Shown: positions 1 to 8,586 of the stretch, piece after piece | Layout of the letters: each line of letters starts with the position of its first letter | How positions within the stretch are numbered: position 1 is the first letter of the stretch | Assembly (NCBI RefSeq): GCF_000372525.1 | Contig: NZ_AQUR01000099.1 | Span: 96,322 to 160,321, forward strand | DNA: 64,000 nt | Source: Cupriavidus neocaledonicus | GTDB taxonomy: Bacteria; Pseudomonadota; Gammaproteobacteria; Burkholderiales; Burkholderiaceae | Reading direction: 5' to 3' | The notes under the pieces: model-generated | Databases searched by the model: none | What the model was told of the DNA's origin: nothing | The model's input: the letters and a program-made list of their open reading frames with translations, nothing else | Position numbers and translations under genes: made by a program

Positions 1-1
1 C

Positions 2-1270
2 AAGGCGATCCACCCGTCGCCGGCCAGCTTCGGCATGCTGGTGGCCCGGAACGGCGCCATCGTCGCCCACACCGACGACAAGCTCACGCTCAAGCCGGTC
101 ACGGAGCTCGTGCCGGCGCTGGGCGCCGACAAGCTCGCAGCGCTGGCCGGCGCGAAGGCGCCGCTGGCAGTCGACGTGCACGGCAGCACCAAGCTGCTCG
201 GCGCGCGCGCCATCCCCGGCACCGACTGGCTGGTGATCGTCGCGATCGACCAGGCCGAGGCCACCGCCGGCATGCGCTCCGTGCTGATCGCCTCGGTGAT
301 GGCGCTGGTGCTGATCGCCGGCGTCGCCGCCGCGGTGGTCTGGGGCGTAGCGACGATGTCGCTGCGCGGCCTGTCCACCGTGCGCGATGCCATGGATGCG
401 ATCGGCTCCGGCGACGGCGACCTGACCCAGCGCCTGCCCGCCGACGGCAACGACGAGGTCGCGCAGATCGCCCGCGCCTTCAACACCTTTGCCGACAAGC
501 TCTGCACCATCATGCGCCAGATCCGCGACGCGAGCGAATCGGTGCGCGCCGCCGCCGATGAAATCGCCGCCGGCAACATGGACCTGTCGCGCCGCACCGA
601 GTCCGCCGCCGCCAGCCTGCAGCAGACCGCCGCGTCGATGGAAGAAATCACCGCCACCGTCGGCCAGTCGGCCAGCTCGGCGCAGCACGCCAACGACTCC
701 GTCGCCGCCGCCTCGCGCGTGGCCGGCGACGGCGGCGTGGTAATCGGCGAAGTGATCAGCACCATGGGCCAGATCGAGACCGCGTCGGTCAAGGTGTCGG
801 ACATCATCGGCGTGATCGAGGGCATCGCCTTCCAGACCAACATCCTGGCGCTGAACGCCGCCGTCGAAGCCGCGCGCGCCGGCGACCAGGGCCGGGGCTT
901 CGCCGTCGTTGCCGGCGAGGTGCGCGCGCTGGCGCAGCGCAGCGCCCAGGCCGCGCGCGAGATCAAGATCCTGATCGAGACCACCGTGGGCAGCGTCGCC
1001 TCGGGTTCAGAGCAGGTCCGCCGCGCCGGCGACACCATGGGCGAGATCGTCAGCAACGTCTCGAAAGTGACCGGCATTATCAACGAGATCACTCACGCGA
1101 CGATGGAACAGACCCGCGGCATTCAAGAGGTGAATATGGCGGTGAGCCAGCTGGACCAGATGGTGCAGCAGAACGCGGCGCTGGTGGAGCAGTCGACGGC
1201 GGCGGCCGCGGCGCTGCAGACGCAGGCCGGCAGCCTTGCGGGGGCGGTGGGCCAGTTCAGGCTGGGCTGA
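2..1270 (+). CDS. Methyl-accepting chemotaxis protein, 3' part
   Basis: The frame is open to the left edge, so the N-terminus lies outside the window. The visible part contains the end of a periplasmic sensor domain, probably Cache type (first ~80 residues), a membrane helix rich in Ala/Val/Leu (about 300-360 nt), a HAMP linker, and a long coiled-coil signalling domain. The receptor hairpin tip that contacts CheA/CheW is clear: [20 protein letters not shown], followed by [18 protein letters not shown]. The protein would sense a ligand outside the cell and control CheA kinase activity. The ligand cannot be told from this fragment. The next gene converges on it, with only 12 bases between the stop codons. 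Confidence 0.93.
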   Translation, partial: KAIHPSPASFGMLVARNGAIVAHTDDKLTLKPVTELVPALGADKLAALAGAKAPLAVDVHGSTKLLGARAIPGTDWLVIVAIDQAEATAGMRSVLIASVMALVLIAGVAAAVVWGVATMSLRGLSTVRDAMDAIGSGDGDLTQRLPADGNDEVAQIARAFNTFADKLCTIMRQIRDASESVRAAADEIAAGNMDLSRRTESAAASLQQTAASMEEITATVGQSASSAQHANDSVAAASRVAGDGGVVIGEVISTMGQIETASVKVSDIIGVIEGIAFQTNILALNAAVEAARAGDQGRGFAVVAGEVRALAQRSAQAAREIKILIETTVGSVASGSEQVRRAGDTMGEIVSNVSKVTGIINEITHATMEQTRGIQEVNMAVSQLDQMVQQNAALVEQSTAAAAALQTQAGSLAGAVGQFRLG

Positions 1271-1282
1271 GATTCGCGGCCG

Positions 1283-1726
1283 TCAGCGCGATTTGGCCGG
1301 CGGCACGGGCACTCGTTCACGCCGCCCGCCGATCGCCCCGGTGCCAGCGGCCTTCACGATCCTTCGGAACGTCGGGCACTCCATATGGCTCGGCGCCGGG
1401 CACACCGCCGCATGGCGCAGCCCGTCGCGCATTGCCGTCAGCTTGCGGATGGTGCGGTCGAGCTCGTCGGCCTTGGCGGCCAGCATCTGCCGGTCGATGC
1501 GCGGCTGGCCCTGCGGCGAGAACATCCGCGCAATGTCGTCCAGCGAGAAGCCGGCCGCGCGCCCCAGCGCGATCAGCGCCAGCCGCTCAAGCACCGCCGC
1601 ATCGAACACCCGGCGCATGCCGCGCCGGCCGATCGACGCGATCAGTCCCTTTTCCTCGTAGTAGCGCAGCGTCGAGGCCGGCACGCCGGCCTGCCGCGCC
1701 ACTTCCGCAATATCCAGGCTTTTCAC
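1283..1726 (-). CDS. MerR family transcriptional regulator
   Basis: 147-residue regulator with an N-terminal MerR winged helix (IAEVARQAGVPASTLRYYEE, residues 6-25) and a dimerisation helix at about 75-105. Two cysteines, C109 and C117, form a CX7C pair, the spacing used by the metal loop of CueR. The surrounding residues (CPAPSHMECP) differ, so the effector is uncertain. The start is GTG at 1726. The gene is divergent from the methyltransferase at 1792, and a perfect dyad resembling a SoxR box lies between them, so the regulator probably controls that gene and itself. A redox or metal signal is inference only. Confidence 0.88.
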   Translation of the reverse strand: MKSLDIAEVARQAGVPASTLRYYEEKGLIASIGRRGMRRVFDAAVLERLALIALGRAAGFSLDDIARMFSPQGQPRIDRQMLAAKADELDRTIRKLTAMRDGLRHAAVCPAPSHMECPTFRRIVKAAGTGAIGGRRERVPVPPAKSR

Positions 1727-1729
1727 CGC

Positions 1730-1762
1730 TTGACCTCAAGTCGACTTGAACTGGCACAGTGT
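1730..1762 (+). promoter_or_regulatory. MerR-type promoter/operator with SoxR-box-like dyad
   Basis: TTGACC at 1730-1735 could be a -35 element. The 14-bp perfect palindrome TCAAGTCGACTTGA fills 1736-1749, and a -10-like CACAGT or CAGTGT follows at 1755-1762. This leaves a long 19-21 bp spacer with the dyad inside it, the standard MerR-family promoter design. The dyad resembles the SoxR box (CCTCAAGTTAACTTGAGG). It lies between the divergent MerR gene and the methyltransferase. Confidence 0.7.
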
Positions 1763-1791
1763 AGCTTCCAGCCACGCAAGGAGATACGACC

Positions 1792-2667
1792 ATGGGTGAA
1801 CAACGGCAAACCAGCGGCAACGGCGGCGAGCAGGCCGCACTGTGGAACGGTGCATCGGGCCAGGCCTGGGTCGAGCACCAGGGCCTGCTGGACGGCATGT
1901 TCCGGCCCCTGGAACTGCATCTGCTCGAAGCCGCGGGCAAGGCCGCGGCACAACGCATCCTCGACGTCGGCTGCGGCACCGGCAGCACCACGCTGGCGCT
2001 GGCGCGGCAACTGGGTGACGCGGGCCGCTGCACCGGCATCGATATTTCCGCGCCGATGCTCGCCGCGGCGCGCTCCCGCGCCCAGCGCGATGGCATCAAC
2101 GCAACCTTTGTCCACGCCGATGCGCAGGAGCACGCCTTCGCCCCGGCGAGCTTCGACATGATCGTGTCGCGCCTGGGCGTGATGTTCTTCAGCGATCCGG
2201 TGCGCGCCTTCGCCAACCTGCGCTGGGCCGCGACGTCCGATGCCACGCTGCACTGCATCGCCTGGCGCAGCGCTGCCGAGAACCCTTTCATGACCACCGC
2301 CGAGCGCGCCGCCGCCCCGCTGCTGCCAAACCTGCCGCCCCGGCAGCCTGGCGCGCCGGGCCAGTTTGCCTTCGGCGACCGCGAGCGTGTGCTTTCGATC
2401 CTGCAAGCGAGCGGCTGGGGCGATATCGACATCCGCCCGACCGACGTGACCTGCACGCTGCCGCAGCCAGCCCTGGCCGGCTACCTGGCGCGGCTTGGCC
2501 CGGTCGGGCTGGCGCTGCAAGGCGCCGACGCCACCACGCGCGAGCGCGTCGCCACAGCCGTGCGCGCCGCATTCGAGCCCTACGTGCACGGCGACACCGT
2601 GCGCTACACCGCAGCGTGCTGGACCATCACGGCGCGCGCGACCGCGGCCGCGTCGCGCAACGGCTAG
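1792..2667 (+). CDS. Class I SAM-dependent methyltransferase
   Basis: 291-residue cytoplasmic methyltransferase. The SAM-binding motif I LDVGCGTGSTTLAL is at residues 57-70, and GIDISAPMLAAARSRA (motif II region) and FVHADAQEHAFAP follow in the usual order. AAGGAG upstream of ATG 1792 supports the start. The substrate cannot be read from the sequence. It resembles the broad ubiE/Methyltransf_11 group. It is the probable target of the divergent MerR regulator. The membrane protein at 2678 follows after 10 bases and is probably co-transcribed. Confidence 0.88.
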   Translation: MGEQRQTSGNGGEQAALWNGASGQAWVEHQGLLDGMFRPLELHLLEAAGKAAAQRILDVGCGTGSTTLALARQLGDAGRCTGIDISAPMLAAARSRAQRDGINATFVHADAQEHAFAPASFDMIVSRLGVMFFSDPVRAFANLRWAATSDATLHCIAWRSAAENPFMTTAERAAAPLLPNLPPRQPGAPGQFAFGDRERVLSILQASGWGDIDIRPTDVTCTLPQPALAGYLARLGPVGLALQGADATTRERVATAVRAAFEPYVHGDTVRYTAACWTITARATAAASRNG

Positions 2668-2677
2668 GACGCCGGCC

Positions 2678-3187
2678 ATGCCCGACAGCACGACAACGCT
2701 GCTGCTCCATGCCGCGATCATCGGCACCGGCGCCACGCTGGTCATGGATGCGTGGGCCATCCTGCGCCAACGGCTGCTCGGCGTGCCTGCGCTGAACTAT
2801 GGCCTGGTCGGCCGCTGGCTGGCCTGGCTACCGCGCGGACGTTTCCACCATCAACCCATCGCCGCCACACCACCGGTGCGTGGCGAGCACGCCATCGGCT
2901 GGATCGCGCATTACCTGACCGGTATCGCGTTCGCGGGAATACTGCTGGGGCTATGGGGCCTCGACTGGGTACGACAGCCGACGCTGGCGTCCGCCGTGGT
3001 CGTCGGCATCGGCAGCGTCGCCGCGCCCTTCCTGCTGATGCAGCCCGCTATGGGCGCCGGTATCGCGGCCAGCCACACGCCACGGCCGAATCTGGCACGG
3101 ATGCATAGCCTGGTGACGCATGCGGTTTTCGGGGTGGGATTGTATGCGGCGGGTTGGGGGGCGCGGCTGGCGACCAAATCGCTCTGA
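2678..3187 (+). CDS. DUF2938-like integral membrane protein
   Basis: 169-residue membrane protein with about four hydrophobic helices: an N-terminal one, HYLTGIAFAGILLGLWGL, SAVVVGIGSVAAPFLLMQ, and a C-terminal THAVFGVGLYAAGWG. The length, the GHAIGWIAHY-type segment and the small-residue-rich helices fit the DUF2938 family, whose function is unknown. It starts 10 bases after the methyltransferase stop, so it is probably the second gene of the MerR-controlled transcript. Confidence 0.75.
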   Translation: MPDSTTTLLLHAAIIGTGATLVMDAWAILRQRLLGVPALNYGLVGRWLAWLPRGRFHHQPIAATPPVRGEHAIGWIAHYLTGIAFAGILLGLWGLDWVRQPTLASAVVVGIGSVAAPFLLMQPAMGAGIAASHTPRPNLARMHSLVTHAVFGVGLYAAGWGARLATKSL

Positions 3188-3217
3188 TCTGCGGCCAGCC
3201 AAGCCGATTGGCAGCAG

Positions 3218-4099
3218 TCAGAGACCGCGCACCCCACGGCATTTCGGAAAGGTGGTGCAGCCCCAAAAGGGATTGCCAGCGTTCGCACCCTGTTTTGCGA
3301 TGCGCTCGATCATGGCAGCGCCGCAGCGCGGGCAAGCCGGTGCGCCAGCCGGTCTGGCCTGCGGCTGCGTGGCGGATGCGGGAGAACTCGCAGGAGCGGA
3401 CTGTCTGGCGTTGAGATCGACCGGCGCTGCCGCGCGAACGCGCTTGACCAGTGCAATCAGTGCCTCACCGTCGATCAGCTCGATGTTCCGCCCGGACGCG
3501 AAGGCCCGCGCATCGGGCGTGAACTGTCCCGATGTCACCACGTACCCCTGCGCCGCACCTTGCGCGGCCATCACACCATACAGCTCGCGTACTACCGTTA
3601 CCGGAACCTTGTAGGCGCGCCATTGCTTGCACTGAACCAGCGCCAGTTCGCCCCCCTTCCTCAGTCGCAGATCGATCCCGCCATCTGCCCCGCTGCCTCC
3701 GGTCTCCACGACGCCATACCCGCGCATCCGGAACACCTCGCCCACCAGCCGCTCGAAATCCCGCCAGGTCATCTGACGCAACGCGTCGCCAGACCTTACC
3801 GCCGCTACGTCGCGGACCAGATCTTGCCGCTTGCGGCGTCCCAGCCAGGAAGCCAGCGCGCCAGCCAGCAATATCAACGGGACGATGTACTGGCCGTATG
3901 TCGCCAGCGCCTTGACCATCTGCGACACAACCATCTGTCCCATTTGCCCGGGCGCGGCGTTGACGGGCACTTCGGCCTCTGCATAGCGATGCAAGACGAC
4001 GTAGGCAAGGATCGCTGCCGTTACGCCGATCCACCATGGCAGTGCCGCCGCAATGCCGTACAGATCCTCGAAAATGCTCGATTGCTTCCTGCGACCCAT
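3218..4099 (-). CDS. Membrane-anchored Mrr-like nuclease with C4 zinc ribbon
   Basis: 293-residue protein with three parts. Two hydrophobic helices (about residues 20-37 and 70-87) anchor it in the membrane. A restriction-endonuclease-like (Mrr_cat) domain spans about 110-220, with DFERLVGEVFRMRGY, the acidic residue D143 in GGIDL, and Q156/K158 in QCK, together a D...QxK catalytic set. A C-terminal topoisomerase-type C4 zinc ribbon has C256, C259, C281 and C287. Proteins of this type are usually annotated as restriction endonucleases, but a cognate methylase is absent and the membrane anchor is unusual for a restriction enzyme. The actual substrate is unknown. Confidence 0.85.
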   Translation of the reverse strand: MGRRKQSSIFEDLYGIAAALPWWIGVTAAILAYVVLHRYAEAEVPVNAAPGQMGQMVVSQMVKALATYGQYIVPLILLAGALASWLGRRKRQDLVRDVAAVRSGDALRQMTWRDFERLVGEVFRMRGYGVVETGGSGADGGIDLRLRKGGELALVQCKQWRAYKVPVTVVRELYGVMAAQGAAQGYVVTSGQFTPDARAFASGRNIELIDGEALIALVKRVRAAAPVDLNARQSAPASSPASATQPQARPAGAPACPRCGAAMIERIAKQGANAGNPFWGCTTFPKCRGVRGL

Positions 4100-4245
4100 G
4101 TTGACCCTCGTCCATCTTTGTTCTTGTCAGACGAAGGATGCCGCCGCGAACGGGGGATGTCCTCCCTGCGCACGCGGGGGTAGTGGTTGGAGCATGCCAC
4201 TGATACCGGGGAGCAACCCATCCCAATCCGCGCTGGTGCCAGGAT

Positions 4246-4569
4246 TCACTCCGGCACCGGATACTTCTTCGCATTGATTTCCATCTTCGCCCGCACCGCG
4301 GCGTCCAAATCCACGCCGAGCGCCGTCACCAGCTGCGTCAGGTAGATGGTGATATCCGCAAGCTCCTGCTCCACATGCTCGCGACTGGCCGTGGACATGA
4401 TGGCGCGCGATTCGTCCTCGGTCTGCCACTGGAAGATCTCGACCAGTTCGGAGACCTCGACGCTCAGTGCCATCGCGAGGTTCTTGGGGCTGTGGTACTT
4501 GCCCCAGTGACGGGCTTCGCCGAAGTCGTAGGCGGCTTGCTGGAGGTTCTTGATATCGATCAGCGGCAT
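4246..4569 (-). CDS. MazG-like nucleotide pyrophosphohydrolase
   Basis: 107 residues, the length of single-domain MazG/RS21-C6-like enzymes that hydrolyse NTPs or dNTPs to monophosphate and pyrophosphate. The metal-binding signature is present: E38-x2-E41 in EVSELVEIFQW, then E69-x2-D72 in VEQELADI. An upstream in-frame start at 4692 would add 41 residues that do not resemble the family, so ATG 4569 is preferred. It probably has a house-cleaning role. The 146 bases between this gene and the nuclease gene hold nothing recognisable. Confidence 0.88.
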   Translation of the reverse strand: MPLIDIKNLQQAAYDFGEARHWGKYHSPKNLAMALSVEVSELVEIFQWQTEDESRAIMSTASREHVEQELADITIYLTQLVTALGVDLDAAVRAKMEINAKKYPVPE

Positions 4570-4715
4570 GGGGATGTGGCGATAGTGTTTCGCTGCGCGC
4601 AGGTATCCGGCGGGCGCTAAACGCTGATTTAAGCACGAGCCGGCCACCCTCGACAGGCACGCCGCCCCGGGCTTACCCTTCCGCTTGTGCATCTACCGTC
4701 GCCACGGAGGTTTCC

Positions 4716-5375
4716 ATGCGCCCGACTCCCGGCCTGACCATGGCCACGCTGGCCGGCACGCTTGCCTACCTGGCCATCGCCATTGCCGGCTGGGGTGGCC
4801 CGGGGCCGTTCTTTGCCCACCCGGCGCGCGTCGCGCTGGCGCTGGTCCTTTTTGCTCTCGCCATTGCCGCAGTCTTTTCCGGCGGCAACGTCAGCAGCGG
4901 CATGCGCGAGGACCGCGGCAACCGCTGGGTACTGGCCGTGTTCGGTGTGCTCGGCCTGCTGGCGGCCTACCTGCCACCCTTTACCGACCGCATCGGCGTC
5001 TGGACCATCGACGGCGACACCATGCGCTGGGCCGGCGTGGCCATGTTCGCCGGCGGCGGCGTGCTTCGGCTGTGGCCGGTGTTCGTGCTGGGCAACCGCT
5101 TCAGCGGGCTGGTGGCGATCCAGCCCGGGCACACGCTGGTGACCACCGGCATCTACGGCGTGATCCGGCATCCCAGTTACCTCGGCTTCCTCATCAGTTC
5201 GCTGGGATGGGTGCTGGCCTTCCGCTCAGGCGTGGGGGTGGTGCTGACGTTGCTGATGGTGCCGCCGCTGCTGGCGCGCATCCGTGCGGAAGAAGCGCTG
5301 CTGCGCGACCAGTTCGGCGAGGCGTATGCGTCGTATTGCGCGCGTACCTGGCGGATGCTGCCCGGGATTTACTGA
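4716..5375 (+). CDS. Isoprenylcysteine carboxyl methyltransferase-like membrane protein
   Basis: 219 residues with about five hydrophobic helices and the ICMT/PEMT-type C-terminal signature: TTGIYGVIRHPSYLGFL (about residues 142-158), then RIRAEEALLRDQFGEAYASY near the end. In this family the RHP and E-E region binds SAM at the membrane face. Bacterial members have no established isoprenylated substrate, so the name is by family only. The start has GGAGG at 4706-4710. Confidence 0.85.
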   Translation: MRPTPGLTMATLAGTLAYLAIAIAGWGGPGPFFAHPARVALALVLFALAIAAVFSGGNVSSGMREDRGNRWVLAVFGVLGLLAAYLPPFTDRIGVWTIDGDTMRWAGVAMFAGGGVLRLWPVFVLGNRFSGLVAIQPGHTLVTTGIYGVIRHPSYLGFLISSLGWVLAFRSGVGVVLTLLMVPPLLARIRAEEALLRDQFGEAYASYCARTWRMLPGIY

Positions 5376-5455
5376 CCACCGCGAAGCGGCGCCGCGCGCA
5401 CCCCACCCATCAAATTGCGATCCACCAAGGGTTATCCCTAGGCACGCATTCCCAT

Positions 5456-5486
5456 TTTCCGGGACTGGCGGTTTTGATTTCCGGGA
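5456..5486. promoter_or_regulatory. Candidate IclR operator, direct repeats
   Basis: The 9-mer TTTCCGGGA occurs at 5456-5464 and again at 5478-5486, 22 bp apart, about two helical turns. The second copy ends 23 bp before the IclR start codon. Repeats placed like this are a plausible autoregulatory site, but nothing else confirms binding. Confidence 0.4.
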
Positions 5487-5509
5487 ATCCGGTCCTATTC
5501 TTGGGCCCC

Positions 5510-6304
5510 ATGTTGAATGCAGTCAACCCAACCATCGCCCCGGAGCCGGCGGCTCCCACGCCCGTCGAATCCGCCCAGCCCGCCGGCGGCGCCGATCGCG
5601 TGCTGTTCGTGCTGGCCGCACTGGCGCAGCACGGCGCGCCGATCACGGTGCGCGAGCTGGTAACCAAAACCGGCCTGCCCAAGAGCACGCTCTACCGCCA
5701 GCTGATGCTGCTCAAGCGCTGGGGCTTCGTGCTCGAGTCCGACGGCGAATACGCGCCGGGCCCGATCAGCCTGCAGCTGGCGCTCGGGTTCGACATGGCC
5801 TCGCACCTGGCCCGCGAAGCGCTGCCCGATATGCGGCTGCTGGCGCAGCAGTCGGATGAAAGCGTCGGCCTGGTGGTCGCGGTCAAGGACCACGCGGTGT
5901 GCCTGGAGATGGTGGAGAGCCGCCAGTCGCTGCGCTGCTCGTTCGAGAAAGGCCGCGGCGTGCCGCTGCGCGCGGGCGCGTCGGCCAAGTCGCTGCTGGC
6001 CTTCATGCGCGACGACGCGCGCGAGCGCGTGGTCCGGGCCCAGTGCGAGCCGGCCGATGCGGAACAACTGCTGACGGAGCTCGCCGCGATTCGCGCGACC
6101 GGCTATGCCGTCAGCGAAGGCGAAGTGGACCCCGGCGTGTGGGGCGTAAGCGCGCCGCTGTTCTCGCGGCGGGCCAAGGCCGACGCGCTGGGCTCGATCA
6201 CGCTGATGGTGCCGGCCACGCGCCGGCAAGGGCGCGAAAGCGCGCTGATCGACATGACCGTGGCGGCAGCCATGCGGATTTCCGCGCGGCTGCAGTCTTA
6301 CTGA
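5510..6304 (+). CDS. IclR family transcriptional regulator
   Basis: 264-residue regulator with an N-terminal winged helix (TVRELVTKTGLPKSTLYRQL, about residues 47-66) and a C-terminal GAF-like effector domain with the family block GASAKSLLAF (about 158-167). The start at ATG 5510 follows a likely regulatory region; the frame is open further upstream, but that stretch overlaps the preceding gene in another frame. It is followed on the same strand by an amino-acid ABC transporter and a formimidoylglutamase, so it probably controls that operon in response to a small metabolite, perhaps a histidine-pathway intermediate. Confidence 0.9.
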   Translation: MLNAVNPTIAPEPAAPTPVESAQPAGGADRVLFVLAALAQHGAPITVRELVTKTGLPKSTLYRQLMLLKRWGFVLESDGEYAPGPISLQLALGFDMASHLAREALPDMRLLAQQSDESVGLVVAVKDHAVCLEMVESRQSLRCSFEKGRGVPLRAGASAKSLLAFMRDDARERVVRAQCEPADAEQLLTELAAIRATGYAVSEGEVDPGVWGVSAPLFSRRAKADALGSITLMVPATRRQGRESALIDMTVAAAMRISARLQSY

Positions 6305-6385
6305 AAACAGCAGAGCAATCGTTACCGCACCGTCCGCAGGCCTGCGCGACGGCAGATTTCCCGTTCCCGGAACAAGGAGACCCCC

Positions 6386-7141
6386 ATGAACCTTCGTCGC
6401 AAATGCCTGATCGCCGCCCTCTCGGCCGTGGCCGGACTGACCTTCGGCGCCGCCGCGCACGCGCAGGACAGCAACGTGCTGCGCGTGGCCACCGACGCCA
6501 CCTTCCCACCGATGGAATTCATCGAGAACGGCAAGCGCACCGGCTTTGACGTCGAGCTGGTCGAGGCCATGGCCAAGACCATGGGCAAGCAGGTGGAATG
6601 GACCAACATCGACTTCAAGGGCCTGATCCCGGGCCTGGTCTCGCGCCGCTTCGACATGGCCGTGTCCGGCATCTACATCACCCCGGAGCGCCGCAAGGTG
6701 GTGGACTTTACCGAGCCGTACTACACCGGCGGCCTGGTGGCGCTGGTCAAGAGCGGCAACGCCACCATCAACAAGCCGGAAGACCTGAACGGCAAGAAGG
6801 TCAGCGTGCAGGTAGGGACCAAGTCGGTCAGCTTCCTGCGCGACACCTATCCGCAGGTGCAGCGCGTGGAAGTCGAGAAGAACCAGGAAATGTTCAACCT
6901 GGTCGAGATCGGCCGCGCCGATGCCGCCGTGACCGGCAAGCCCGCCGCGATGCAGTACGTCAAGACCCGCGGCGGCCTGCGCATGGTGGAGCAGCAGCTG
7001 ACCACCGAGGAATACGGCATGGCGGTGCGCAAGGACACGCCCGAGCTGACCCGCGCGCTGAATGCCGCGCTGGCCAAGGTGAAGGCCGATGGCACCTACG
7101 CCAAGCTGACCCAGAAGTGGTTCGGCAGCGCCGCCAAGTAA
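6386..7141 (+). CDS. Polar amino-acid ABC transporter substrate-binding protein
   Basis: 251 residues. A Sec signal peptide (MNLRRKCLIAALSAVAGL..., cleavage after AHA near residue 26) precedes a family 3 solute-binding domain. Typical blocks are ATFPPMEFIENGKRTGFDVE, FDMAVSGIYITPERRKVVDF and the ligand-domain segment GRADAAVTGKPA. It captures an amino acid in the periplasm for the permease and ATPase encoded next. AAGGAGAC upstream supports the ATG. The ligand is unknown; the downstream formimidoylglutamase suggests histidine or a related compound. Confidence 0.93.
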   Translation: MNLRRKCLIAALSAVAGLTFGAAAHAQDSNVLRVATDATFPPMEFIENGKRTGFDVELVEAMAKTMGKQVEWTNIDFKGLIPGLVSRRFDMAVSGIYITPERRKVVDFTEPYYTGGLVALVKSGNATINKPEDLNGKKVSVQVGTKSVSFLRDTYPQVQRVEVEKNQEMFNLVEIGRADAAVTGKPAAMQYVKTRGGLRMVEQQLTTEEYGMAVRKDTPELTRALNAALAKVKADGTYAKLTQKWFGSAAK

Positions 7142-7159
7142 GCCAGGCGGACCGAGATC

Positions 7160-7828
7160 ATGGAACTGGATTTTTCTCCCGTCTTCGCCGGGTGGCCTGA
7201 CATCCTGCACGGCGCCGTCATCACCGTGCAGGTAACGGCCTGCGCGCTGGTGCTGGGCTGCGTGATGGGCCTGCTGGTCGGCATCGGCCGGCTGGACCCG
7301 AAGCGCCGCATCATCTACGGCATCTGCACCGCCTACGTGACCTTCATTCGCGGCACGCCGCTGCTGGTGCAGCTGTTCCTGCTGTTCTTCGGCCTGCCGC
7401 AGTTTAACATCCTGCTGCCGGCCTTTGTGTGCGGCGTGATCGGGCTGGGCATCTATTCGGGCGCCTATGTCTCGGAGATCGTGCGCGGCGCGATCCAGTC
7501 CGTCGACAAGGGCCAGATGGAAGCCGCGCGCTCGATCGGCATGTCGTCCGGCCAGGCCATGCGCGCGATCATCCTGCCGCAGGCCATCGTGCGCATGATC
7601 CCGCCGCTGGGCAACGAGTTCATCGCGCTGATCAAGAACTCGGCGCTGGTGTCGCTGCTGACCATTGCCGACCTGATGCACGAGGGCCAGAAGATCATCA
7701 GCGTGTCGTACCGGTCGCTGGAGGTCTACCTGGCGATCGCGCTGGTGTATCTGATCCTGACGAGCGCGGCCGGGCTGATCCTGCGCCGCGCCGAACAACG
7801 GCTGCGCATGGGAGGCATGGTGCAATGA
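7160..7828 (+). CDS. Polar amino-acid ABC transporter permease
   Basis: 222-residue inner-membrane permease of the HisM/GlnP type. It has about five helices, the [20 protein letters not shown] block that marks this family, and the EAA loop that contacts the ATPase ([20 protein letters not shown]). The gene is 18 bases after the binding-protein gene and its stop overlaps the ATPase start (ATGA). A single permease gene implies a homodimer. Confidence 0.94.
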   Translation: MELDFSPVFAGWPDILHGAVITVQVTACALVLGCVMGLLVGIGRLDPKRRIIYGICTAYVTFIRGTPLLVQLFLLFFGLPQFNILLPAFVCGVIGLGIYSGAYVSEIVRGAIQSVDKGQMEAARSIGMSSGQAMRAIILPQAIVRMIPPLGNEFIALIKNSALVSLLTIADLMHEGQKIISVSYRSLEVYLAIALVYLILTSAAGLILRRAEQRLRMGGMVQ

Positions 7829-8586
7829 GCGATTCCGCAATCATCCGGATCCGCAACCTGGGCAAATCGTTCGGCAGCCATACCGTGCTGCGCGGCATCG
7901 ACTTCGACGTGGAACCGTCGCAGGTGGTGGTGGTGATCGGCCCGAGCGGCTCGGGCAAGAGCACCTTCCTGCGCTGCTGCAACGGCCTGGAACAACCCGA
8001 AGCCGGCACCATCGACATCGTCGGCAAGCGCCTGGTGACCGACGGCCAGCTGATCGACGAGCAGGGGCTGAACCAGCTGCGCACCGAAGTGGGCATGGTG
8101 TTCCAGTCGTTCAACCTGTTCCCGCACCTGTCGGTGCTGCACAACGTCACGGTGGGACCGCGCATGCTGCGCGGCGTTTCGCGCGACGACGCCGAGCGCA
8201 AGGCAATGAGCCTGCTCGAGAAAGTCGGCCTGGCACACAAGGCCCACGCCATGCCGGCCAGCCTGTCCGGCGGCCAGAAGCAGCGCGTGGCCATTGCCCG
8301 CGCGCTGGCGATGGAGCCGCGCGTGATGCTGTTCGACGAGCCCACCTCCGCGCTGGACCCCGAGCTGGTCGGTGAAGTGCTGCAGGTAATGAAGGTGCTG
8401 GCCGCCGAAGGCATGACCATGGTCGTGGTCACCCATGAAATGGGCTTCGCCCGCGAAGTGGCCGATGTGGTGGTGGTCATGGACGGCGGCGGCATCATCG
8501 AGGCCGGGCCGCCGTCGGTGATCTTCTCCGCGCCGACGCAGGAACGCACGCGCGGCTTCCTGCAGGCCGTCCTGACGCGGGCATGA
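7825..8586 (+). CDS. Polar amino-acid ABC transporter ATP-binding protein
   Basis: 253-residue ATPase of the GlnQ/HisP group. Walker A is [10 protein letters not shown], the Q-loop is [13 protein letters not shown], the signature is [15 protein letters not shown], Walker B is [13 protein letters not shown] and the switch His is in VVTHEMGFA. The ATG at 7825 overlaps the permease stop and its own stop overlaps the next start, so the three transporter genes and the hydrolase are translationally coupled. Confidence 0.95.
   Translation: MSDSAIIRIRNLGKSFGSHTVLRGIDFDVEPSQVVVVIGPSGSGKSTFLRCCNGLEQPEAGTIDIVGKRLVTDGQLIDEQGLNQLRTEVGMVFQSFNLFPHLSVLHNVTVGPRMLRGVSRDDAERKAMSLLEKVGLAHKAHAMPASLSGGQKQRVAIARALAMEPRVMLFDEPTSALDPELVGEVLQVMKVLAAEGMTMVVVTHEMGFAREVADVVVVMDGGGIIEAGPPSVIFSAPTQERTRGFLQAVLTRA

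Noticed and set aside
5495..7840. Long minus-strand open frame of about 780 codons
   Set aside because: It lies opposite the IclR and transporter genes. In this GC-rich DNA, antisense frames stay open by codon bias; the His/Arg/Gln-rich product has no family features.
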